Shown here piece after piece: positions 8,789 through 18,051 of a stretch of 64,000 nt of DNA (positions are counted from its first letter, which is position 1; each line of letters begins with the position of its first letter). The DNA lies in the NCBI GenBank assembly GCA_963776505.1, contig CAVZNH010000088.1, forward strand, positions 1-64,000, given 5' to 3'. Under the pieces are notes generated by a model that searched no databases, was not told where the DNA came from, and was given only the letters and a program-made list of their open reading frames with translations. The position numbers and the translations under genes were made by a program. Source of the stretch: JAMXLO01 sp963776505 (GTDB taxonomy: Bacteria; Pseudomonadota; Alphaproteobacteria; Acetobacterales; Acetobacteraceae).

Positions 8789-8996
8789 CGACAAGCACGG
8801 GCGGGCGCGCAAAGTTTGGTGCGGAGCTGCGAGCCTGCCGCGTTCGCGCTCAAACACAGCGATTGCGACACCAAGGTGGGATGGCCACAGCGATCGAGAC
8901 GGACCGGCGCTGCATGGCCCGCATTTCGGAACTGGTGAATGCGGACGTCCCGTCAGGCAGAGGCTCATCTGAAGGTATCCTTGGTTCCCTGTTCAT
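8789..8996 (+). other. Intergenic segment with a possible truncated gene start, up to the inverted-repeat arm
   Basis: Between the MFS stop and the first base of the inverted arm (8997). From the ATG at 8881 a frame reads MATAIETDRRC…RISELVNAD, reminiscent of the N-terminus of a small conserved alphaproteobacterial protein, then loses similarity before the arm begins. I read this tentatively as a gene cut off by the rearrangement that created the arm; no terminator or promoter is clear. Confidence 0.3.
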
Positions 8997-10314
8997 AAAA
9001 CACATGGTTCTGGATACGGTCAGAGGAGGCGTGGAAACCCATGTTAAAAGCAACTCTTGGCGGCGGTCAGGGAAGGGGATTTCCGAACAGGGTCGGGTAT
9101 GAATGCGGCCACTGACCGATGCCGGCATTCAAGTCGGGTCGCCGGGGGAAACCACTGCGGCCCGGTTCCTCATCAGACAACAACGGGCATAGGCTCGGTG
9201 ATGGGCAAAGTGATCGCTTGCCGGTCATGCAGCATCACCCCACGGCGCGGCTCGGCCGACACCCCGACGGCACCGCTCGATACCGGCAGCATCTTCAGCC
9301 GGGTGCTCAGCAGTGACGGCAAACATCAGATAGGCCATGATACGGCAGTCGTTCTTAGGAGACATCAATGTCCTGGCGGGACATTCCGGGCAATCCCGTA
9401 GCGTTCGAGCGCTTGCGCGATCTCCTGATCGGTGGAAATGCCATCGCATTAGTAGGTGCCGGCGCTTCCGCTGGATTATACCCGCTTTGGGCTGAACTGA
9501 TCCAACGCCTGGGTGATGAAGCGGTAAACCGTGGGCGCTCAAGTAATGCTGACCGTGCCACTTGGCTGCGGATTTTAGCTGATTACCCGGATGGAGTTGT
9601 GCGTAGCATCAAGACATCACTTGGTGATGGCCTCTACACTGAGATACTTCGTGAAATTTTCCGTCCACGTGTTGGTCCAAAAGGGGACCACTTTACCGAA
9701 CTGCATGCGCTTCTCCTGAGGCTAAATTTCAAAGGGTATATCACCACTAATTTTGACGCGGGCCTCCTGGAAGCACGTTTGAAGATTCGGCCTGATAGTC
9801 GCGCAACCGGCTATGGAACGTGGAAAGACCGCGATACACTATATAAGTGGGAAACCGGCGAGGTCTTCCAGGAACAACCTTGCCCAGTCCTATTCGCCCA
9901 TGGTGTATACGACCGGAGCGACACCGTGGTGTTGGGGACGGCGGAGTATCGGGAGGCATATAGAGAAGGTCTATTCCGCCGCTTATTCCTGAACCTGTGG
10001 GCACAGAGCACGTTAGTGTTTGTCGGATTTAGCTTCGCAGACCCTTGGGTAGAATTTGTTGCCAACGAGGTTTTGCTTAGCGGTGGTGATCGCCGGACCG
10101 GCGCCCCGCGCCATGTGGCACTTCTCGGTCTCCGCGCCTCCGAACCATACTCCGCCGTCATGCGGAGCCTATTCGTCGATCAGTACAATGCAGAGCCGCT
10201 CTTCTATACGATAGAACAACATGCTGACGGTAGTGAAGACCACGGCTCACTGCAAACCATTTTGCAAGAACTGGGAAGCAGTTCGGTCGCCGCAGCGCCG
10301 CCACCAACTATCGC
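8997..10314 (+). repeat. Left arm of a 1318-bp inverted duplication carrying the SIR2 domain
   Basis: The arm runs from AAAACACATGG at 8997 to AACTATCGC at 10314. Its reverse complement occurs at 14449-15766, with the same length and only a handful of differences. These include five versus seven G in a run near 9145, two bases missing in the right copy near 14970, and scattered substitutions such as Gln/Glu and Glu/Arg in the SIR2 protein. The arm contains ~370 bp of upstream sequence and the first ~315 codons of the SIR2 reading frame. It ends exactly where the SIR2 module gives way to the STAND module. Confidence 0.9.
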
Positions 10315-10480
10315 TGTACAACCATCAGCTTGGACGACCATATCAAACTCTCCAGTAATCCCGCCGACACTGATTCCCCAAGGCTGGTGTCACCAAAGTA
10401 CCGAGGATAGTGCTTCTCCGGCCGCCGGAACGCCTTGCACAAGCTGGAAAGATGGGCTTCCGATTCGCAGGTCCGTATAA
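9368..10480 (+). pseudogene. SIR2-domain part of a broken SIR2-STAND-TPR defence-type gene
   Basis: 370 codons are open from ATG 9368, but homologous sequence stops at about residue 315 and the rest is read out of frame. SIR2_2-type motifs are clear: LVGAGASAG (residues ~28-36, NAD-binding glycines), ITTNFD (125-130), FAHG with probable catalytic His178, and VFVGFSFADPW (217-227). SIR2 domains of this kind in antiphage proteins (for example Avs5, ThsA, DSR families) cleave NAD+ once a sensor fires. A frameshift in the CCCC run near 10377-10380 moves the continuation (PRLVSPKYRG) into the frame of the ATPase part. That frame then meets a TAG at 10408-10410. Left copy of the inverted pair. Confidence 0.8.
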
Positions 10481-11148
10481 TAGCTGTCACCGGCATGGGA
10501 GGGCTTGGGAAGACCTCCTTGATCGGCCATTGGCTTAAGCAAGGCCGAGGTATCCAGACACGAACAGTGACTGGTTTGTTCTACTGGAGCTTCTATTCCG
10601 AACGCGATCTCGACAAGTTCGTCGAGCGGTTTCTGGAATTTGCTGTAGTCGAGATGCACGTGGCCGTCCCATCCAGTGAGGCACTGCCCTTCGACGTGGC
10701 ACTAACTATTCTGCGTGCGATGCCTGTGCTGCTGGTATTGGATGGCCTAGAGTTGCTACAGGAACTACCTCATGCCGCCAGCTATGGCGAGTTCCTGCGT
10801 GACGAGCTTCGCGAATTGCTCGTTGGGGCTGCGCGCTCACCCTGCGCCGGATTGGTAATGCTGACCAGCCAATTCCCATTTACTGACCTTACACCATATC
10901 TTGGGGACAGCTTTCGCGCGCTCGACCTTGAAAACCTTGACCCAGAAGAGGGCGCGGCGTTGCTGGGGGCTTGCAATGTTGGTGGAAGCGAGGTCGAACG
11001 CCAAATTGTGAGCCGCCGTTTGAATGGTTATCCACTAGGATTGCGGATTTTCGCGATGACGCTAGACAAGATGGCCAAAGGTGATCCCAGCCGGTTGGTA
11101 GAGAAGGTATTCGATGAGGCGGGTCTTTCCGAAATCCGATCCACTTGA
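10411..11148 (+). pseudogene. STAND/NB-ARC ATPase segment of the broken SIR2-STAND-TPR gene
   Basis: After the TAG at 10408 the frame reads CFSGRRNALHKLERW, then the Walker A motif VTGMGGLGKTSL (~10492-10527) and Walker B VLLVLDGLELLQE (~10729-10767). Later come the NB-ARC features LTSQFP and the winged-helix-like region LNGYPLGLRIFAMTL. Such ATPase modules oligomerise on sensing a trigger and activate the attached effector. The frame closes at 11146-11148 while homology continues in another frame (next feature), so there is a further shift around 11130. GC content is lower than in the surrounding chromosome genes, in keeping with acquired DNA. Confidence 0.78.
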
Positions 11149-11704
11149 GCGCAAGCTGAGACATCTACTAACGTTCTATCGGTTGACGCTACGGCCTGAG
11201 CAAGTAGCCCTATTAGGGTTAGTTTCTCTATCCCGTGCTCCTACACCAGAAGCAACGGTCCTTATGCTGGCTAGAGGTATGCCGTCGCTTGCAGCAATCT
11301 TAGCTGACCAGTCGGATTCCTCCAATTTTCGCTCATTATCGGCGATGGCGCACGAGCACTTGCTTACTTACGATCGTGCCGCGGATGGAGCGACGAGTTG
11401 GACTTGCCACCCAGTGCTGCGAGACCACTTCCGGCAGGTGGTCCTAGGGCTAGGCACCGATACCGGTCCGGAGGCGGCAGGTTTGCTGGCGGGTCGGCCG
11501 GGTGGTGCTACGCCGTCTGAATTTCGTGCGTTGCAGCCTGTGCTCACCGCTGTCGAACTCCTTTTGGACGCCGGAGAATTAACTGAAGCCGATCGTCTTT
11601 TCCGTGAGCGTCTCGACAACGGCCAAGTTTTTCGGCGTCTAGATGGGGTAACGGGCTGGCAGCAGCCCAACGTAGCAGTTGGATGTGGTCGTCCCTCAGA
11701 GTGA
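11114..11704 (+). pseudogene. Linker/helical segment of the broken STAND gene, cut by an IS110-type element
   Basis: The frame continues the protein with DPLERKLRHLLTFYRLTLRPEQVALLG and further helical sequence (VLRDHFRQVV, AVELLLDAGELTEADRLF), the region between the ATPase and the TPR sensor. It runs into foreign sequence at about 11690-11710, where the IS110-type element begins. The TPR part resumes after that element, near 13200. Confidence 0.7.
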
Positions 11705-11765
11705 TGGTGTCTATGACCGGAGTCAGGACTTGTCCTGCTCCAAGCATCATCGAGGAGGAACGACC

Positions 11766-12797
11766 ATGGAGCATTATGCCGGGATCGACGTGTCGCTGGA
11801 AAGTGCCAGCGTGTGCGTTGTGGATGCAAGCGGGCGGATCGTATGCGAGGCCAAGGTAGCGAGTGAGCCGGACGTACTCATCAGGTGGTTTGGCAAGTTG
11901 GGCGTGGAGGTCTCGCGGATCGGCCTGGAGGCCGGTCCGCTGTCACAGTGGCTTTATGCAGGAATGCGGGAAGCAGGGCTTCCGGTGGAGCTACTGGAGA
12001 CCCGGCACGTGCGTGACGCATTCAAGGCCATGCCGGTGAAGACTGACCGCAAGGACGCGCGTGGCATAGCGCTGCTGATACGTCTCGGATGGTTCCGACG
12101 AGTGCATTGCAAGTCGCTGCCAGCACAGGAACTGCGCGCATTGTTGACAGCACGCAAGCTTGTGCAGGGCAAACGCCATGACATTGAGATGAGTCTCCGT
12201 GGCATCTTGCGTGGCTTTGGCTTGAAGGTTGGACCGACAACGACGCGCGCCTTCGAAGGCCGCATTCGCGAACTCGTGGAGGGGCATCCGACGTTATCGG
12301 CGGTTGCCGATGCGTTGTTGCTGGCCCGCGCGACACTCGGAGAGCAGTTGGGCAAGCTGCAAAAGCGACTGGTCTCATTGGCCCGCGATGACATGCGAGC
12401 GCGGTTGCTCATGACGACACCAGGTATCGGAGTGCTCGTCGCGCTCACCTATGTCGCGGCGATAGACGATCCGACCAGGTTCCGATCTTCCAAGGCGACA
12501 GGGGCACATTTCGGCCTGACACCCAAGAAGTATCAATCCGGCGAGACGGACGTCACCGGGCGGATCTCGAAGATCGGCGACGCAAGTGTGCGCACTGCAC
12601 TCTATGAGGCAGCCAACGTCATTCTCACGCGGCCGGTGAAGGGATCCTCACTGAAGAGCTGGGCGATGCGCGTGGCCAAGCGTGCTGGCATGCGCAAGGC
12701 AAAGGTGGCGCTCGCCCGGAAGCTCGCCGTGGTCTTGCACCGGATGCTGGCCGACGGAACCGAGTTCGTCGCCGGCAGGGCCGCTGCCAAAGCATAG
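11766..12797 (+). CDS. IS110-family transposase (DEDD recombinase)
   Basis: 343 residues. RuvC-like DEDD residues are visible: Asp8 (YAGIDVS), Glu55 (IGLEAGPLS), Asp94 and Asp97 (KTDRKDARG). The C-terminal Transposase_20 part has MTTPGIGVLVALTY and GRISKIGDASVRTALYEAA with the expected Ser. GAGGAGG lies 8 bases before the ATG at 11766, which fixes the start. The frame is intact although it sits inside a decayed gene, so the insertion is probably recent or maintained by transposition. Confidence 0.92.
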   Translation: MEHYAGIDVSLESASVCVVDASGRIVCEAKVASEPDVLIRWFGKLGVEVSRIGLEAGPLSQWLYAGMREAGLPVELLETRHVRDAFKAMPVKTDRKDARGIALLIRLGWFRRVHCKSLPAQELRALLTARKLVQGKRHDIEMSLRGILRGFGLKVGPTTTRAFEGRIRELVEGHPTLSAVADALLLARATLGEQLGKLQKRLVSLARDDMRARLLMTTPGIGVLVALTYVAAIDDPTRFRSSKATGAHFGLTPKKYQSGETDVTGRISKIGDASVRTALYEAANVILTRPVKGSSLKSWAMRVAKRAGMRKAKVALARKLAVVLHRMLADGTEFVAGRAAAKA

Positions 12798-13140
12798 ACG
12801 AAGGAGAAAATCACGAGTTCGGGCGGACAGACACCAAACGCCCGGAGCAGGTCCCCTCGCCGGGACGATGGATCCGGTTAGACCGCAAGAGCGGGAGCAG
12901 CTCGTAAGATGACTGCGCGTCGCTAGATTGGCCGACCGATCCTCATCAGACCCCATCAGGTGGCAGCTCCGCGCTGACCCCGGACAGAAGCAAGATACCG
13001 GCGACAGGGATATGCTCGAAGGGGATTGACACAGGAGGGCCCGTTACAGAAGCTCCGCGCTGACCCCGGACAGAAGCAAGATACCGGCGACAGGGATATG
13101 CTCGAAGGGGATTGACACAGGAGGGCCCGTTACAGAAGCT
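12798..13140 (+). ncRNA. Non-coding right end of the second IS110-type element; candidate guide RNA
   Basis: The 340-bp non-coding tail holds no convincing ORF. IS110-family elements express a structured guide RNA from one non-coding end, and here only the 3' end is long enough. GC-rich complementary segments occur around 12838-12880. The assignment rests on position and family knowledge; the RNA fold and its target loops cannot be confirmed by eye. Confidence 0.3.
12965..13136 (+). repeat. Tandem duplication, two 86-bp units
   Basis: Units 12965-13050 and 13051-13136 appear identical, each beginning AGCTCCGCGCTGACC and ending CCGTTACAGA; a third start (AGCT, 13137-13140) follows. They lie at the right end of the IS110-type element, so the terminus of the element seems to be doubled. 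Replication slippage or a transposition by-product would both produce this. Confidence 0.9.
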
Positions 13141-13149
13141 AGGAGTACC

Positions 13150-14281
13150 CGGACGAAGGCGTATCTTGTCGCCTCAGGTTCGTCAGCGATCCAATCAGAA
13201 AGCGGCAATATAGACGACGCTTCTCGCGTCGGCGCTTATCTTATATGCTTAATGGTATTGGCTTGAACGCAATGCAAGCCGGTGAACTGGCATTTGCACA
13301 CAAGTACATTAGAAGAAGCCAATTCTATTCTGCGTCAAGCAAAGGATAAGCGTAACCTCATTCAGGGGCTTCAGAACGAGACGAGTCTGAGTTGTTGTTG
13401 GTGCTTGGCCAACTTACAACGCCGAAACCCTGGCCAGAGAAGCGCTCTCGCTGGCCACCACAGTCGAAAGATTACCGGGAATTCAGACGCGAAATGCGCT
13501 GTGCTACCTCGCCGACGTTTTGGCTAAACAGGGGCAAGTGGGGGAAGCTCTGGCGGCATTCGAAGCGGCTAATTCCGTAGAACAGGCTATAAGTCATTTG
13601 GTTTGGAGCTTTACTCCTCACGTTGTGCCAAGTGGGCGACTTTGCTACTGCGTATTGGTCAGGTTGAACGTGCCGAGGCATTGATCGTAGCAAACCGAGA
13701 AGTCTGTGAAGTTTATAAGTGGGCGGACGACGTCGCACGCTGCTACTGGCAACTCGGTGTTATTGCAACTCTACAGCAAAACTATTCAGCGGCTACCCAA
13801 CACCTTGAGATTGCCGAGATATCGTTCCGACGCAGTCGAATGAACATGGATTTGCCAAAAGTACCTTCTGGCTCGTGCGGCGCTGGAGTACGGGATGCAA
13901 CGGTGGGATGCAGCAATGGCGTTCGTTGGCGAAGCGCTCCGGTTGGCGGCAGTAAGGCACATGCGACTTGACGAGTGCGATAGCCTCGTGCTGCGCGCAC
14001 GGATTATTTGCGGTCGTAATGCGCTACCGATTAGTTCAGGCAGCGGGTGGAATGATCGCGCTGATGATGATCTCAATTCTGCGCTCTTGTTGGCGCGAGC
14101 CTGTGGGTATGCCTGGGCTGAACGTGACGCATTAGCAATGCTTGCTGAGATGGATATATCGTTAGGCACAGCAGGCCGCTATGACAACGTCACCCAAGAT
14201 GCCCTGATTCTCTCTCGTCGTCTCGCCGATACATCGCGGCCACCTCCCGGTCACTGGTCCCGTGGTCAAATGAAAACCTAG
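13150..14281 (+). pseudogene. TPR sensor part of the broken SIR2-STAND-TPR gene, multiply frameshifted
   Basis: Helical-repeat protein sequence continues in pieces across all three frames. Examples are NAMQAGELAFAHKYIRRS near 13270, AREALSLATTVERLPGIQTR then YLADVLAKQGQVGEALAAF near 13430-13570, and LLLRIGQVERAEALIVANREV then WQLGVIATLQQNYSAATQHL near 13640-13820. The last piece runs from LEYGMQRWDAAMAFVGEALR to LNSALLLARACGYAWAERDAL near 13890-14130. The alternating small/large residue pattern is that of TPR units, which form the recognition part of STAND proteins. At least four shifts are needed to join the pieces. The coding trace stops near 14281; 14282-14448 shows nothing further, and then the inverted right arm starts. 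Confidence 0.72.
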
Positions 14282-14448
14282 TGCTGGTACAAACCCTGAG
14301 ACTTGTTAATTCGGGGCTGAGGGTCGAGATGAGTAGCCTCGCGACAGGTCAACTCGCCGAATTGCTTTTGCCGAGAACGTAAATATACGGTGGGATGCTC
14401 CTTCAGTTTTTTCGTATCTGAACCTTCTTCGTGCGGTCGAACGATCAG

Positions 14449-15393
14449 GCGATAGTTGGTGGCGGCGCTGCGGCGACCGAACTGCTTCCCAGTTCTTGCA
14501 AAATGGTTTGCAGTGAGCCGTGGTCTTCACTACCGTCAGCATGTTGTTCTATCGTATAGAAGAGCGGCTCTGCATTGTACTGATCGACGAATAGGCTCCG
14601 CATGACGGCGGAGTATGGTTCGGAGGCGCGGAGACCGAGAAGTGCCACATGGCGCGGGGCGCCGGTCCGGCGATCACCACCGCTAAGCAAAACCTCGTTG
14701 GCAACAAATCTTACCCAAGGGTCTGCGAAGCTAAATCCGACAAACACTAACGTGCTCTGTGCCCACAGGTTCAGGAATAAGCGGCGGAATAGACCTTCTC
14801 TATATGCCTCCCGATACTCCGCCGTCCCCAACACCACGGTGTCGCTCCGGTCGTATACACCATGGGCGAATAGGACTGGGCAAGGTTGTTCCTGGAAGAC
14901 CTCGCCGGTTTCCCACTTATATAGTGTATCGCGGTCTTTCCACGTTCCATAGCCGGTTGCGCGACTATAGGCCAATCTTCAAACGTGCTTCCAGGAGGCC
15001 CGCGTCAAAATTAGTGGTGATATACCCTTTGAAATTTAGCCTCAGGAGAAGCGCATGCAGTTCGGTAAAGTGGTCCCCTTTTGGACCAACACGTGGACGG
15101 AAAATTTCACGAAGTATCTCAGTGTAGAGGCCATCACCAAGTGATGTCTTGATGCTACGCACAACTCCATCCGGGTAATCAGCTAAAATCCGCAGCCAAG
15201 TGGCACGGTCAGCATTACTTGAGCGCCCACGGTTTACCGCTTCATCACCCAGGCGTTCGATCAGTTCAGCCCAAAGCGGGTATAATCCAGCGGAAGCGCC
15301 GGCACCTACTAATGCGATGGCATTTCCACCGATCAGGAGATCGCGCAAGCGCTCGAACGCTACGGGATTGCCCGGAATGTCCCGCCAGGACAT
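14449..15393 (-). pseudogene. Inverted second copy of the SIR2 domain, frameshifted
   Basis: Reads leftward from ATG 15393-15391 with the same motifs as the left copy (LVGAGASAG, ITTNFD, FAHG, VGFSFADPW). Two missing bases near 14970 disrupt it: the left copy reads LKIRPDSRATGYG, this copy reads LKIGL and stops. The remainder is open in another frame down to the arm's inner end. No ATPase module follows it. Substitutions relative to the left copy include Glu for Gln in ELIERLG and Arg for Glu in DPWVRFVANE. Confidence 0.85.
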
Positions 15394-15766
15394 TGATGTC
15401 TCCTAAGAACGACTGCCGTATCATGGCCTATCTGATGTTTGCCGTCACTGCTGAGCACCCGGCTGAAGATGCTGCCGGTATCGAGCGGTGCCGTCGGGGT
15501 GTCGGCCGAGCCGCGCCGTGGGGTGATGCTGCATGACCGGCAAGCGATCACTTTGCCCATCACCGAGCCTATGCCCGTTGTTGTCTGATGAGGAACCGGG
15601 CCGCAGTGGTTTCCCCCCCGGCGACCCGACTTGAATGCCGGCATCGGTCAGTGGCCGCATTAGTACCCGACCCTGTTCGGAAATCCCCTTCCCTGACCGC
15701 CGCCAAGAGTTGCTTTTAACATGGGTTTCCACGCCTCCTCTGACCGTATCCAGAACCATGTGTTTT
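14449..15766 (-). repeat. Right arm of the 1318-bp inverted duplication
   Basis: Reverse complement of 8997-10314, almost identical. The outer end is TGTTTT at 15761-15766 and the inner end is GCGATAGTTGG starting at 14449. Beyond both ends similarity stops abruptly. The arms flank ~4.1 kb containing the ATPase, IS element and TPR parts, so the whole 8997-15766 block could invert by recombination between them. Confidence 0.9.
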
Positions 15767-15835
15767 CAGCGACACCCTCGGCGATCGGGCATGGGACTCG
15801 TGGGGAATCGAGGGTCTGTTGATCGGGTACTGGCC

Positions 15836-16642
15836 CTATCCGGGCACCACGCCCCGGACGGAGCGGACAATCGCTGCAAACGATCTCGGTCCGTCGGACA
15901 TGCCGGCGAGATAACCAAGCCTGACGAGACGCTGGATTTCGTCCCGTCTCTCGGCGGGCATTGTTTGCATGCGTTGTGCGCTGCGATTTGGACCCGTGCA
16001 GAAGCTGCTCCAGTAGTCGTCGAACGTCTGGTAATCGAAGCTGATCACGATCGGCACCTCAACGACATCGGTCAAACCGACCTCACGCCAAAGCTTTGCT
16101 TGACCGTTCGGCCACACAAGCGGACGGGATCGCAGAAAGTCCTGTATCGTTCGCAAGCCCTCGTCGAGGGTCGCCCCGGTGTCCAGAATGAGGTCTGAGG
16201 CGGACAAGCCGCCCCAGAAGTCGAACGTGCCGCAGGCTACGATCCCGCCGGGGCGCGTGACACGCCGCATCTCTGCGGCGACTTTCTCAGGCTGCGGAAT
16301 TACGTCGATGGCCAGCGTCGAGACACATGCGTCGAAGGACGCAGTGGCATAAGCAAGGTTGCGGGCGTCGCCCCGCTCGTATGTCACCGACGCGTGCGCC
16401 CGGCGGCGGCGCGCGCCTTCAAGATACGGCTCCGAAGCGTCCGTCCCGACCGCCGAGCAGCCGTGCGTTGCTAGGGCGAGTGTGATAACGCCGGTCCCGC
16501 AGCCGACATCCAGCACGCGCTGCCCCGCCTGGACGCCGGCAAAGCTCAGGAACGGGTCGGCGAGACGGGTGCTCCACCGCCCCATGAAGTGTTCATACAC
16601 ATCGGGATCAGACGCGACGAACGAGGGCACAGAGCCGCTCAT
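15836..16642 (-). CDS. Class I SAM-dependent methyltransferase
   Basis: 268 residues. Motif I is VLDVGCGTGVIT near residue 43-54, followed by the acidic loop VGTDASE, motif II ERGDARNLAYATASFDACVS and motif III VTRPGGIVACGTFD. These are typical of small-molecule methyltransferases of the UbiE/Methyltransf_11 group. The substrate is not predictable. It reads leftward, ending ~70 bp from the outer end of the inverted arm. Intact, in contrast to many neighbours. Confidence 0.85.
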   Translation of the reverse strand: MSGSVPSFVASDPDVYEHFMGRWSTRLADPFLSFAGVQAGQRVLDVGCGTGVITLALATHGCSAVGTDASEPYLEGARRRRAHASVTYERGDARNLAYATASFDACVSTLAIDVIPQPEKVAAEMRRVTRPGGIVACGTFDFWGGLSASDLILDTGATLDEGLRTIQDFLRSRPLVWPNGQAKLWREVGLTDVVEVPIVISFDYQTFDDYWSSFCTGPNRSAQRMQTMPAERRDEIQRLVRLGYLAGMSDGPRSFAAIVRSVRGVVPG

Positions 16643-16797
16643 GGCACTCCTCCCGGTTTATTTTGCTAGCTCAAGCATCTTTGCCGAGGGGATGTGAAAT
16701 CACAATGTTTGGTCCTGGTGGTGCATTGTTCAGCTAGGCTCAGGACTCACTACCGTCACCTTCTGGCTGCGGTAGTGATGACAGGGTGGACAGCCCG

Positions 16798-17001
16798 TCA
16801 TGCCGCCTTTGAGTAGATCGTCATCCCGTGTTCGTCGTACGTGTGGATGACCGAGCCGAAGCGCACGGTGACGGTGGAACTGGTGAATCCCAGCAGCCCG
16901 TCCCTGGCGCCTGATCCCTTGGCCTTCGAGAACAGCGTGCGCCCGTGTTCATCGTAGACGAAGATGAACGATCCCCGCTCGATCGCGCTGCCAATTGCCA
17001 C
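16798..17001 (-). CDS. 67-residue protein made of two similar half-repeats
   Basis: A short ORF with ATG at 17001. The first half contains SFIFVYDEHGRTLFSKAKG and the second SVIHTYDEHGMTIYSKAA, so a ~35-residue unit with core YDEHGxTxxSKA is present twice, separated by a Gly/Ser linker. The pattern suggests two small beta-hairpin modules. No signal peptide or membrane segment. It lies directly upstream of, and divergent from, the phage-type methyltransferase gene. I do not recognise the family; the internal repeat argues for a real protein. Confidence 0.6.
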   Translation of the reverse strand: MAIGSAIERGSFIFVYDEHGRTLFSKAKGSGARDGLLGFTSSTVTVRFGSVIHTYDEHGMTIYSKAA

Positions 17002-17142
17002 GGTTGGTCTCCTCGTGATGTGACGGGTCTGGACAGCGCATGAGGCTGTCCTTCCATCAGCGGCTACTCGGAACTATGGCGGAATGATACCATCGATCCG
17101 CAGTTTGTCGAGTATCCGATCGCGACCCGTGGAGAGATTTGC

Positions 17143-18051
17143 ATGAGCACGACGATCAGACGGCGATCCAAAAAGTCCGGAATCCGAATTCCTGGCCCAC
17201 GCATCCCTACACTGGCCGAGATGATCCGTGACGGGCAGGCGTCACATGCCAAGATCAGGCGATCGACGCAGGAAGCCTTGATCGAGTGGTTTGCCCAGTC
17301 CGAACGGCTCAACATCGCACGCACGCATTACCAGTTGCGCGGGGATCGGTTCCGTGACTTCGCCCGGCGAATTGGGATTGATCGATCGTCCGCATTTCAG
17401 CTTGTGAAGCTGCACCGACATCGCGCCGCGATCATGTCGCGCTGCCTTGACGAACAGGAGCGCGCGACGGCTCGCGGTGAGCCGTATTCCTTCCCAGGCT
17501 GGGAGACTGCACTGGGATGGTTTGAGCAAAGGGGTCATCACCATACGCCCAAAGTCACTTGGCAGCACGGTTCCGACGAATGGGAGACGCCACGGGCATT
17601 GTTCGCATTCCTCGATCGGTTCTTTCGCTTCGATGTGGACGTTTGTGCCTCATCCCAGAACGCCAAATGCCGACAGTTCTTTAGCAAGGATCAGAACGGG
17701 CTGTCCCAGACTTGGCGGGCGGGGCGCACGTATTGGATGAACGCGCCGTATTCCGAAGCTGGCAAGTGGGCGAAGAAGGCAGCCGAGTCAGCAAAGGGTG
17801 GTGCCGTCGTTGTCGGCTTATTCGCTAATCGCTCGTCAACCGGCTGGTATCGAGATCATGTCGTGCCGCACGCTCTGATCGTGCAACTGTACGGTCGCTT
17901 CAGGTTCACGCGGGGTGGCAAAACGATCTCGATCAACATGTCATCCGCTCCGTTCGCCTCGATCTTGGTGATCTGGCCGCGTGAGGCGGGTGAAGTGCTT
18001 CTGCGTCATTGCACGCCAATGTCGGCGGTGTTGCTGAAACTGCCGGAGTAG
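17143..18051 (+). CDS. Phage-type DNA N6-adenine methyltransferase (Dam_MTase family)
   Basis: 302 residues. The C-terminal half carries the family pattern: SDEWETPRALFAFLDRFF, then FDVDVCAS, then YWMNAPYSEAGKWAKKA and VVGLFANRSSTGW, ending with RFRFTRGGK and SAPFASILVIWP. The catalytic block reads N-A-P-Y, where the canonical amino-methyltransferase motif is (D/N)PPY. Such genes are found on phages and integrative elements, where they modify the element's own DNA. The N-terminal ~130 residues are basic and helical (a possible DNA-binding part) with no family I recognise. Neighbouring recombinase remnants fit an element origin. Confidence 0.82.
   Translation: MSTTIRRRSKKSGIRIPGPRIPTLAEMIRDGQASHAKIRRSTQEALIEWFAQSERLNIARTHYQLRGDRFRDFARRIGIDRSSAFQLVKLHRHRAAIMSRCLDEQERATARGEPYSFPGWETALGWFEQRGHHHTPKVTWQHGSDEWETPRALFAFLDRFFRFDVDVCASSQNAKCRQFFSKDQNGLSQTWRAGRTYWMNAPYSEAGKWAKKAAESAKGGAVVVGLFANRSSTGWYRDHVVPHALIVQLYGRFRFTRGGKTISINMSSAPFASILVIWPREAGEVLLRHCTPMSAVLLKLPE

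Larger units (their letters stand above)
11700..13140 (+). mobile_element. Second IS110-family insertion sequence, inside the STAND gene
   Basis: The element splits the SIR2-STAND-TPR gene between its linker and TPR parts. It carries one DEDD transposase gene (11766-12797), only ~60 bp of upstream non-coding sequence and ~340 bp downstream. The right end contains an 86-bp unit twice in tandem. Left and right boundaries are estimated from where the host gene loses and regains coding similarity, and may be wrong by tens of bases. I see no clear terminal inverted repeat. It is not a copy of the element at 640-1970; the two transposases differ throughout. Confidence 0.75.

Noticed and set aside
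9057..9401. ORFs in the upstream part of the inverted arm
   Set aside because: They appear in both arms only because the DNA is duplicated; translations have no family features and are broken differently by the G-run length.
12965..13136. Tandem repeat considered as a CRISPR array
   Set aside because: Only two 86-bp units directly abutting with no spacers, and no cas genes; it is a simple tandem duplication at an IS end.
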